Positions 1 to 5,379 of a stretch of DNA of 13,610 bases are shown in pieces. The DNA lies in contig JAISRG010000045.1 of the NCBI GenBank assembly GCA_031273725.1, positions 1 to 13,610 on the forward strand, read 5' to 3'. Each line of letters starts with the position of its first letter. Within the stretch, counting starts at the first letter, position 1. The stretch comes from Puniceicoccales bacterium. GTDB taxonomy: Bacteria > Verrucomicrobiota > Verrucomicrobiia > Opitutales > JAIRKQ01. A program made the translations under genes and the position numbers. Below the pieces are notes generated by a model. That model had not been told where the DNA came from, searched no databases, and was given only the letters and a program-made list of their open reading frames with translations.

Positions 1-18
1 AGCAGAAAAGTTCATCAT
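1..18 (-). CDS. Start of next operon gene, cut by window edge
   Basis: An ATG at 18-16 overlaps the TGA stop of dapB (17-15) as ATGA, a typical translational-coupling junction, and a second ATG follows directly at 15-13. Only six codons (MMNFSA) are visible before the window ends and no stop occurs in them. The product cannot be named; a lysine-pathway gene such as dapA would be a natural guess, but nothing here shows it. Confidence 0.4.
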
Positions 19-728
19 AGTATTTCTTCCAAATTATACAATTTTGGTATGTCAATTTTATAGAATTTTTCTGCCACGAACAATGCCCCACGCGCAAAAA
101 TTTCCCGATTGGTCGCTCGGTGGGCTATTTCCAAACGTTCCCCTTGTCCAAAAAAGTAAACATCATGTTCACCTACCACATCTCCTCCACGTACGGCGTG
201 CACACCAATATTTCCAGATTTATATTCTGATTTCCCGTGGCGTCCAAATAGTCCGACACTATCCTTTCTTATGCTTTTTATGTCGCCAAGAATTGACAAT
301 GCTGTACCACTCGGGGCATCTTTTTTGTGGGCATGGTGTTTTTCCATTATTTCTACGTCAAAATCATCTGGCAATCTTTTGGCAGCCTCACGTACAAGTT
401 TCCTGAGAACATGGACTCCCACGGAAAAATTTGAAGATATCAAAATTGGGATACTTTTCGCAAAATTTTTTATTTTATGCAAATCTTCATCGGTCAATCC
501 AGTTGTCCCTACTAGAACCGGAATTTTCAATTCCGCAGCAATTGTACATAATTTTACTGTGCCAGCGGGAGCACTAAAGTCCATACAAATGTCCGGCTTT
601 GTACTTATAAAGTCGTATTCCGCAACCGATCTGTTAATTTTGGAAACGATTTCATGTCCTAATTCGTCGGCCACTTTTATAATTAGCCGCCCCATTTTGC
701 CAGAACTTCCACAAAGTGCTATTTTCAC
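15..728 (-). CDS. dapB: 4-hydroxy-tetrahydrodipicolinate reductase
   Basis: DapB reduces 4-hydroxy-tetrahydrodipicolinate with NAD(P)H in the cytoplasmic diaminopimelate/lysine pathway and so feeds peptidoglycan synthesis. The 237 residues begin with the dinucleotide-binding loop GSSGKMGR (7-14). DFSAP (50-54), GTTG (74-77) and SSNFSVGV (98-105) follow. The family signature EKHHAHKKDAPSGTA (129-143) carries the catalytic His pair and Lys, and HAVRGGDVVGEHDV (177-190) is also typical. The protein is a little shorter than the 270-residue enterobacterial enzyme but looks complete. The start is GTG at 728: an in-frame TAG lies at 740-738 and no other start codon falls between. A weak AAAGGT precedes it. 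A promoter-like pair ends 6 bases before the start (see the regulatory entry). The stop overlaps the next gene's ATG. Confidence 0.96.
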   Translation of the reverse strand: MKIALCGSSGKMGRLIIKVADELGHEIVSKINRSVAEYDFISTKPDICMDFSAPAGTVKLCTIAAELKIPVLVGTTGLTDEDLHKIKNFAKSIPILISSNFSVGVHVLRKLVREAAKRLPDDFDVEIMEKHHAHKKDAPSGTALSILGDIKSIRKDSVGLFGRHGKSEYKSGNIGVHAVRGGDVVGEHDVYFFGQGERLEIAHRATNREIFARGALFVAEKFYKIDIPKLYNLEEIL

Positions 729-734
729 GAAACC

Positions 735-763
735 TTTCTAATTGTGAATCGATGCTTTGTCAA
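735..763 (-). promoter_or_regulatory. Sigma70-like promoter abutting dapB
   Basis: On the minus strand a perfect -35 TTGACA (763-758) is followed after 17 bases by TAGAAA (740-735), a 4/6 match to the -10 consensus. Only six bases separate the -10 from the GTG at 728, so the predicted transcription start is the first base of the start codon. The -10 also overlaps the AAAGGT that could act as a ribosome-binding site. The rest of the 100-base gap (729-828) shows no gene. Confidence 0.45.
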
Positions 764-828
764 TTTGATAAGAAGACACAGTCGATTGGTTTAAATTTGA
801 TACAAGAGTGAGGAAGAATATATTTTGG

Positions 829-1338
829 CTACCAGGGATTACAAACGGCATCGCAAATTTTATCGGCGAGCTTATTTGTGAGCTGTGGTATCGCTTGGTA
901 TTGGGATGCTTGGAAATTGTCATCAAAGGCGTGGCATTCCACCGAATCAGACATGTGATAATTCTTAAAGTAAACTTTTCCCGTTGCATCATCGCTCAAT
1001 GTACAGCTCACCGACATTTTTACGTCAAATGATTTCGCACGGATTGTATCATCGTCTCTGGTCGTTGCCATGGATTGCCCGAAGTCTATGATAGTGACTT
1101 CTAGAATAGCAGCATTTTCAGAAGATGAAGCGAGCTCCAAACCAGGACAATTGGCAAGCTTTGTACGGATCTGCTTCGTCAATAGTGCCTGCGCTTGCGG
1201 AGCGAACGAATCATTTTTTACGGGAGCAACATAGATTTTGTCAAATTCCAAAGATGTGCCAGGTCCCGCCGAATAATGCATACACCCCGCGACTAATACC
1301 AATATGACCAAATAAATCGATGATGGGAAAATTTTCAT
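829..1338 (-). CDS. lptE: LptE-like LPS-assembly lipoprotein
   Basis: This looks like the outer-membrane lipoprotein LptE, which plugs LptD and helps deliver lipopolysaccharide to the cell surface. The ATG at 1338 is preferred over the GTG one codon upstream. It gives 169 residues with a Lys3, a hydrophobic stretch (about 8-16) and a lipobox VAGC with the lipidated Cys at 19. The mature part has the family pattern of about 150 residues: a conserved 'IYVAPVKN' strand soon after the Cys, then 'LTKQIRTKL' and an 'LEVTI' strand. LptE is weakly conserved, so the assignment rests on the lipobox, size, strand pattern and position next to a BamD-like gene; another small lipoprotein family is possible. 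No clear Shine-Dalgarno sequence is visible. Confidence 0.7.
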   Translation of the reverse strand: MKIFPSSIYLVILVLVAGCMHYSAGPGTSLEFDKIYVAPVKNDSFAPQAQALLTKQIRTKLANCPGLELASSSENAAILEVTIIDFGQSMATTRDDDTIRAKSFDVKMSVSCTLSDDATGKVYFKNYHMSDSVECHAFDDNFQASQYQAIPQLTNKLADKICDAVCNPW

Positions 1339-1352
1339 CACAAATTTTTATT

Positions 1353-1367
1353 CATTCCCAGGGAATG
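1353..1367. repeat. 15-base near-perfect palindrome between bamD and lptE
   Basis: CATTCCC-A-GGGAATG is a seven-base inverted repeat around one central base, between the bamD stop and the lptE start. As RNA it can form a five-base-pair stem with a five-base loop. The minus-strand tail after it is AATAAAAATTT, not a U-run, so it is a weak candidate for a terminator or attenuator; an operator is the alternative. Confidence 0.4.
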
Positions 1368-1381
1368 TCTCTCGTGTTATA

Positions 1382-2572
1382 TTAAAACTCCTTATTCGGG
1401 CCAATTTTTATAAAACTTTCATTGGGTTTGAGTTTTCTATCTGTACTTTCTAAAATGCTCTCCCGGTCGGAACTGTCGGTGTTTATTTGTATTAAATCAT
1501 TCTGAAAATCAAAACCATCTTCGGCTTCACTCCCCACTGACGAATCAGCCAGTTGTTCATCGGAAGGACGCTGGTATCTGCCGAACAAAAAGTCCACGGG
1601 TGTCGCTTTCGGCAAATTTCCTGCCTTTATATAAGCTATCTTTTCCCTGGCGCTATGCTCTATTTGGGAACCCGGAAGAAAATGTGCCGTTTTGTTGTAC
1701 ATGATAATGGCCGCTTTCCCATTATTTCTCGCATTAAAATAAAAGTCTCCGATGGCCAATTTGCTTTCGGCAAGTCTAGTCTTCATTAGGTCATAGCCCT
1801 CTTGAGCCTTGGCAGCATCTTTATGATTTGGATAAAGGGTCAAAAAATCCTCATAGTAATTCATAGCCAATTTGGTTGCCCCCTGATTGTACAAAGGACT
1901 TTTGATCATTTTGGAATAGAGATCACCTAGTTTTAAATAGGCTTCGGGTGCATATTCCGAGTAGGGATACTCATCTACTAACTGTTCAAATGCTGCGATG
2001 GCATCCAGCGGTCGATTTTTACTAATGGCGAACTCTCCCATGTGAACCAATGCCAAAGGTGCAATGTCACTGAATGGGGCGTCCTCTATAATTTTTTTAT
2101 AAAAGTCAATGGTTGCTTGATAGTCCCTAAATCCTGGAATAACCCCGAAATATTTTGGCCGTTCTCCACTTTTCAATAGCCGGGCAATCTCAAATTTTGC
2201 GTGCAAAACATCATTGAAGCGTGGATATTCTGGATATTTTTGAGTTATGGCGGTGAAGGCCTTAAACGCATCATTGAATTGATTCCTGCTCATCCTCATT
2301 TTCCCGATTTGATAATATGCCTCGGGTGCAAAAATTGAATCTGGGAATCTTTTACACACATCCTTATATATGGTCAGTGCATGCTTGAAAGCACCATCTT
2401 CCTGGAACGACCGAGCATCATTCATTAACAGTAAAGCCTCCGGAGGTTCCCTGTTAAACTTAAAAGCGGTATCGAATGTTGATGTCCATCCTGTTTCCTC
2501 CGTCCAGACCAAATCCGCATCTAGACGTGTTAAACTCAAAATAAACATTAAAAGTAGAATATATTTTCGCAT
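1382..2572 (-). CDS. bamD: BamD-like TPR outer-membrane assembly protein
   Basis: Tetratricopeptide protein resembling BamD (YfiO), the essential TPR subunit of the beta-barrel assembly machine that folds outer-membrane proteins. The 396 residues start with a signal peptide (about 1-19: Arg2, Lys3, then a run of Leu/Ile/Phe/Met). Repeated TPR helices follow at about 52-92, 96-130, 150-185, 188-222, 234-266 and 272-300. They carry the usual 'FPDS..APEAYYQIG' and 'YPYSEYAPEAYLKLGDLY' type sequences. Residues after about 325 are polar and acidic, probably disordered. Enterobacterial BamD is about 245 residues and lipidated; this one is much longer and has no cysteine near the signal-peptide end, so it would be periplasmic or anchored otherwise. 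It lies 7 bases after fabH and 43 before lptE. Confidence 0.75.
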   Translation of the reverse strand: MRKYILLLMFILSLTRLDADLVWTEETGWTSTFDTAFKFNREPPEALLLMNDARSFQEDGAFKHALTIYKDVCKRFPDSIFAPEAYYQIGKMRMSRNQFNDAFKAFTAITQKYPEYPRFNDVLHAKFEIARLLKSGERPKYFGVIPGFRDYQATIDFYKKIIEDAPFSDIAPLALVHMGEFAISKNRPLDAIAAFEQLVDEYPYSEYAPEAYLKLGDLYSKMIKSPLYNQGATKLAMNYYEDFLTLYPNHKDAAKAQEGYDLMKTRLAESKLAIGDFYFNARNNGKAAIIMYNKTAHFLPGSQIEHSAREKIAYIKAGNLPKATPVDFLFGRYQRPSDEQLADSSVGSEAEDGFDFQNDLIQINTDSSDRESILESTDRKLKPNESFIKIGPNKEF

Positions 2573-2579
2573 AATTTTC

Positions 2580-3578
2580 TTAGAACTTTAATATTGCCGC
2601 TCCCCAAGTCAACCCTGCTCCAAAACTTACCGTTAAAACTTTCGATCCAGGCACAATTTTGTTACTTCCTATCAAGCTGTCTATGGCGATTATGCATGAA
2701 GATGCCGACGTATTGCCATATTTGTCAATGGTCACACAAACCTTTTCGGAGGGAACATTAAGGCGCTCCCTAATGGCATCTATAATTCTCCAATTGGCCT
2801 GGTGGGTAACGACGAAATCCACATCATTTGCAGACATACCATTTCTGTCTAAAATTTCCTGGGCACAACTTCCCATTATCTTCACGGCTTCACGGAAAAC
2901 ATCGCGCCCTGACATTTTCAAAAAATGCCGTCGCCCCTTTACGCTTTCCTCGCTCGCGGGCTCCCTTGAACCTCCTGCTGGCATCATTAGTATTTCCGTA
3001 TGCTCCCCATTAGCTCCCAGTAGGATATCGATGATGGAGTTCTCTTCTTCCTTTTCGGTGGCTGAAAGGACGATCGCTCCAGCACCGTCACCAAAAAGTA
3101 CGCAGGTTGAACGATCTTGCCAATCCGTTACCGCCGATAATTTATCTCCGCAAATCAATAAAATCTTTTTGTATCGCTGGGATTCTATGAACGAACGTGC
3201 AATTTCAAGGCCATACTGTAGTCCGGAGCAGGCAACATTGTAGTCAATGCAGGGAATATCTTTTACACCAAGTTTCTTTTGAACAAATGTGGAAGTGGAA
3301 GGAAATGCCGTGTCGGATGTTATTGTTCCCGTTAAAATCAGATCAATGTCGCCCACGGAAATGTTGGCATTTTCCATTGCCCTACGGGCTGCACACACAC
3401 ACAAATCGGATGTCGTTTGATCAGCTCTAGCTATCCTCCTTTCTCGGATGCCTGTTCTTGATTGAATCCACTCATCGGATGTGTCAACAATCTTACACAA
3501 ATCATCATTTGTGACTACTTTTTCCGGGACATATGCGCCCACTCCCAATATTTTTGTAAACTGCCTATTGTTTTTCAT
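2580..3578 (-). CDS. fabH: Beta-ketoacyl-ACP synthase III
   Basis: FabH starts fatty-acid synthesis by condensing acetyl-CoA (or another acyl-CoA) with malonyl-ACP. The 332 residues match the family length. The thiolase-fold catalytic triad is visible: Cys117 in VACSG, His259 in THQAN and Asn289 in YGNTS. DEWIQSRTGIRERRIA (35-50), GDGAGAIVL (163-171) and SFGAGLTWGA at the C-terminus are also family hallmarks. The ATG at 3578 has AAGGT about 9 bases upstream. It follows plsX by 21 bases and precedes bamD by 7, so lipid synthesis and outer-membrane assembly genes probably share a transcript. Confidence 0.97.
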   Translation of the reverse strand: MKNNRQFTKILGVGAYVPEKVVTNDDLCKIVDTSDEWIQSRTGIRERRIARADQTTSDLCVCAARRAMENANISVGDIDLILTGTITSDTAFPSTSTFVQKKLGVKDIPCIDYNVACSGLQYGLEIARSFIESQRYKKILLICGDKLSAVTDWQDRSTCVLFGDGAGAIVLSATEKEEENSIIDILLGANGEHTEILMMPAGGSREPASEESVKGRRHFLKMSGRDVFREAVKIMGSCAQEILDRNGMSANDVDFVVTHQANWRIIDAIRERLNVPSEKVCVTIDKYGNTSASSCIIAIDSLIGSNKIVPGSKVLTVSFGAGLTWGAAILKF

Positions 3579-3599
3579 TCTATCTACCTTTTGTGCTAC

Positions 3600-4643
3600 T
3601 CATTCAATGAGCAAATTGACCTTTTCAATCGTATTATTTAAAAAATGTTCGCCGCTCATTTTGGATAATCTGAATGTTAGTCGCAAAGCATGGGCAATTG
3701 CTTCCACGGAACTTGACCCATGTGATTTTATGACAACTCCATTGAGCCCGAGTAGCGGCGCACCACCATATTTATCAGCCGTTAGATCCCTTTTCATTGC
3801 TCTGAAAGCACCGCCTGCAAGAAATGCTCCAAGCATGCGCAATGGATTTTTTCTCATCTCTGATTTGACATAATTTTTTATTGTTTCGGCCAAAGATTCG
3901 ATGGTCTTCAGCAGAATGTTACCGACGAACCCATCGCAGATCACCACATCAATTTCATTGCTGAATAGTTGAAATCCTTCTATGAGGCCACAGTACCGTA
4001 TTTCACCATTGATTTTTTTCAGCATTCCATGGGCCGTGCAAATGGTCTCACTGCCTTTACCTTCTTCGGTCCCAATCGTCAGCAAGCCTACCCGCGGGTC
4101 CTTTTGTGGATCAATGGCAGCTTTATAATACAATGTCCCGAGGAGGGCATTGTGGACCAAACTTTTGGCAGATGTCGTTGGATTTGCTCCCACATCAATT
4201 AGTACGAAGTGATTGGTTGGTGCCGGGATAACTGTTGCCAACGCCGGCCTATCAATTCCCGGCATCACGCCTAGTTTCAGTGTTCCTCCGGCAACGAGAC
4301 AACCCGTATTACCGCAACTTAAAACACCGGTGACATGGTTTTCCTTTAAAAGTTCAATGGCCCTAAACATTGAAGAATCTTTTTTATTCCTCAGAGCATG
4401 CATTGGTTTTTCTGCCATATCTATGGCCTGCGAGGCATGGTAAATTTCCAAATCTACGCTGTGAAAGACAGAATTGCGGTGAAGAATGTGCTCCTTTATG
4501 GTTGCCTCGTCCCCGACCAGAACCAGCCCCCCTATTTCGTTTGGAAACAGTTTAATGGCGAGCTCTATCCCTCTAATTACCGATGAAATACCTTCATCCC
4601 CCCCCATAACATCAACGGCAATCACCTGTCTTTCGGAATTCAT
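3600..4643 (-). CDS. plsX: Phosphate acyltransferase PlsX
   Basis: PlsX makes acyl-phosphate from acyl-ACP, the acyl donor for PlsY in phosphatidic-acid synthesis; it is a peripheral membrane enzyme. With the ATG at 4643 the protein has 347 residues. Conserved blocks are IAVDVMGGDEG (8-18), SCGNTG (109-114), GIDRPA (129-134), DVGAN (150-154), GTEEGKG (191-197) and CDGFVGN (236-242). The start is uncertain: the frame is also open to an ATG at 4658 and a GTG at 4673, and none has a clear ribosome-binding site. I chose 4643 because other PlsX proteins have only a few residues before the VDxMGGD motif. The rpmF-plsX-fabH order is the common bacterial arrangement. Confidence 0.96.
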   Translation of the reverse strand: MNSERQVIAVDVMGGDEGISSVIRGIELAIKLFPNEIGGLVLVGDEATIKEHILHRNSVFHSVDLEIYHASQAIDMAEKPMHALRNKKDSSMFRAIELLKENHVTGVLSCGNTGCLVAGGTLKLGVMPGIDRPALATVIPAPTNHFVLIDVGANPTTSAKSLVHNALLGTLYYKAAIDPQKDPRVGLLTIGTEEGKGSETICTAHGMLKKINGEIRYCGLIEGFQLFSNEIDVVICDGFVGNILLKTIESLAETIKNYVKSEMRKNPLRMLGAFLAGGAFRAMKRDLTADKYGGAPLLGLNGVVIKSHGSSSVEAIAHALRLTFRLSKMSGEHFLNNTIEKVNLLIE

Positions 4644-4679
4644 ATGCGTGCTACGCATTGCGTTTGGCAACACGGGAAA

Positions 4680-4859
4680 TTAATCTTTTGTTTCAATGAC
4701 TTGTCTCCCACGATACATTCCCGTTTCTGGGTTAACGTGATGCGGACTAAACAAATTGCCCGTTGCTGGATCTCTGGCTAATTCTGGCCCAGAAAATCTA
4801 TTTGCTCCACGGCGCTTTCTGCTACGCTGTTTTGACTGTTTACGTTTCGGTTGACCCAT
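4680..4859 (-). CDS. rpmF: 50S ribosomal protein L32 (cysteine-free)
   Basis: A 59-residue basic protein (MGQPKRKQSKQRSRKRRG... ending GRQVIETKD). It is L32, a small protein near the peptidyl-transferase region of the large subunit. The N-terminal Lys/Arg cluster, the central RDPATGNLFSPHHV and the C-terminal YRGRQV are the family's pattern. Zinc-type L32 has Cys pairs in this region (a C-x-x-C-like knuckle before Y-x-GR); here the place reads NPETGMYRGR and the protein has no cysteine, so it should not bind zinc. It is followed by plsX, the classical linkage. The upstream ribosome-binding site is weak (AAGAG). A possible own promoter lies at 4896-4924. Confidence 0.93.
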   Translation of the reverse strand: MGQPKRKQSKQRSRKRRGANRFSGPELARDPATGNLFSPHHVNPETGMYRGRQVIETKD

Positions 4860-4895
4860 TTTTTATTCTCTTAAAAGTTTTTTAAATTTTATTAA

Positions 4896-4924
4896 ATTAA
4901 ATATTCCCCATTCACATTTACCAA
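4896..4924 (-). promoter_or_regulatory. Possible promoter of rpmF-plsX-fabH operon
   Basis: TTGGTA (4924-4919) and TTTAAT (4901-4896, 5/6 match to -10) are 17 bases apart on the minus strand, about 37 bases before the rpmF ATG. The -35 lies in the loop and descending arm of the rpsU terminator hairpin. The AT-rich surroundings make chance matches likely. Confidence 0.3.
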
Positions 4925-4932
4925 TGGGGAAT
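4903..4932 (-). terminator. Hairpin terminator after rpsU
   Basis: A perfect ten-base inverted repeat, ATTCCCCATT and AATGGGGAAT with a ten-base loop, begins 6 bases after the rpsU stop. On the minus strand it is followed by an AU-rich tail (ATTTAATTTAATAAAATTT) rather than a pure U-run. It probably ends or weakens the tRNA-Val-rpsU transcript before rpmF. Confidence 0.6.
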
Positions 4933-4938
4933 CCAAAG

Positions 4939-5139
4939 CTACATATTTTCATTGCGAACGCGCAAATAATTGGCGAACTTTGCCATCTTCTTCTTGCGAC
5001 GGCGTTTTGCGCATGGCTTTTCAAAATATTGTTTTTCCCTAACTTCACGAATAACACCTTCGCGATCCAAACGTTTTTTCAAACGCCGCAATGCCTTGTC
5101 AATCGTTTCACCCTTACGAACCTGTATTGTTACTGCCAT
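4939..5139 (-). CDS. rpsU: 30S ribosomal protein S21
   Basis: S21 is a small basic 30S protein that supports initiation at the mRNA 3'-rRNA contact. The 66 residues begin MAVTIQVRKGETIDKALRRL, the classical N-terminus, and continue with 'FEKPCAKRRRKKK' as in the family. The start at 5139 is clear: a very strong AGGAGGTGAG lies at 5153-5144, five bases upstream. A frame extension to 5163 would read through this site and into the tRNA end. The gene sits only 23 bases after the 3' CCA of tRNA-Val, so the two are almost certainly co-transcribed. A stable hairpin follows the stop. Confidence 0.96.
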   Translation of the reverse strand: MAVTIQVRKGETIDKALRRLKKRLDREGVIREVREKQYFEKPCAKRRRKKKMAKFANYLRVRNENM

Positions 5140-5143
5140 AAAA

Positions 5144-5153
5144 CTCACCTCCT
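5144..5153 (-). promoter_or_regulatory. Strong Shine-Dalgarno of rpsU
   Basis: AGGAGGTGAG on the minus strand is a near-perfect anti-16S match, the best in the window. Most other genes here have weak or no such site. It decides the rpsU start at 5139 and lies in the only 23 bases between the tRNA CCA end and the start codon. Confidence 0.85.
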
Positions 5154-5162
5154 TCCGTACCA

Positions 5163-5239
5163 TGGTGGGAAATACTGGACTCGAACCAGCGACCCCCAGC
5201 GTGTCATGCTGATGCTCTAACCAACTGAGCTAATTCCCC
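5163..5239 (-). tRNA. tRNA-Val (anticodon GAC)
   Basis: The 77-base cloverleaf is complete. The acceptor arms GGGGAAT and ATTTCCC pair throughout with one G-U. The D-stem is GCTC/GAGC. The anticodon stem is TCAGC/GCTGG with loop ATGACAC, giving anticodon GAC for valine GUC/GUU codons. The variable loop has five bases (GGGTC), the T-stem is GCTGG/CCAGT with loop TTCGAGT, the discriminator is A and the CCA is encoded. It is upstream of rpsU in the same direction. Confidence 0.95.
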
Positions 5240-5252
5240 ATGTGAGGATTTG

Positions 5253-5283
5253 ATTACACAAAGCATAATATTGAACAAATCAA
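5253..5283 (-). promoter_or_regulatory. Possible promoter of tRNA-Val-rpsU
   Basis: TTGATT (5283-5278) and TGTAAT (5258-5253) lie on the minus strand with a long 19-base spacer. Transcription would begin about six bases before the tRNA. TTGATT and AATCAA around the element form an inverted repeat, which could be an operator or chance in AT-rich DNA. The 140-base gap between ftsI and the tRNA holds no gene. Confidence 0.35.
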
Positions 5284-5314
5284 GTTTTTTTAGAACATTT
5301 TACTCAGTCACTAA

Positions 5315-5340
5315 TTTTGGCTTCTTCCAGGAAGCAAAAA
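5315..5340. terminator. Hairpin downstream of ftsI
   Basis: TTTTgGCTTC-TTCCAG-GAAGCaAAAA can form a stem of five GC-containing pairs extended by four A-T pairs after one mismatch, about 40 bases past the ftsI stop. There is no U-run of the classical kind, so termination of ftsI here is only plausible. Confidence 0.3.
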
Positions 5341-5379
5341 TACCTGCCCCATCTTCATATACTTTAAACAAAAGTCCCA

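Noticed and set aside
271..741. 156-codon plus-strand frame
   Set aside because: Antisense to dapB, low-complexity product with no domain pattern.
738..992. 84-codon minus-strand frame across the lptE end and the gap before dapB
   Set aside because: Overlaps the lptE-like gene in another frame; its sequence shows no family features, and it ends inside the dapB promoter region.
2659..3243. 194-codon plus-strand frame
   Set aside because: Antisense to fabH, which has the complete catalytic triad and family length; no independent support.
4863..5057. 64-codon minus-strand frame over the rpsU end and terminator
   Set aside because: Overlaps rpsU in another frame and crosses the terminator hairpin; no support.
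5140..5163. Longer rpsU start at 5163
   Set aside because: It would translate the strong Shine-Dalgarno sequence and begin in the tRNA CCA end; the family N-terminus MAVTIQV fits 5139.
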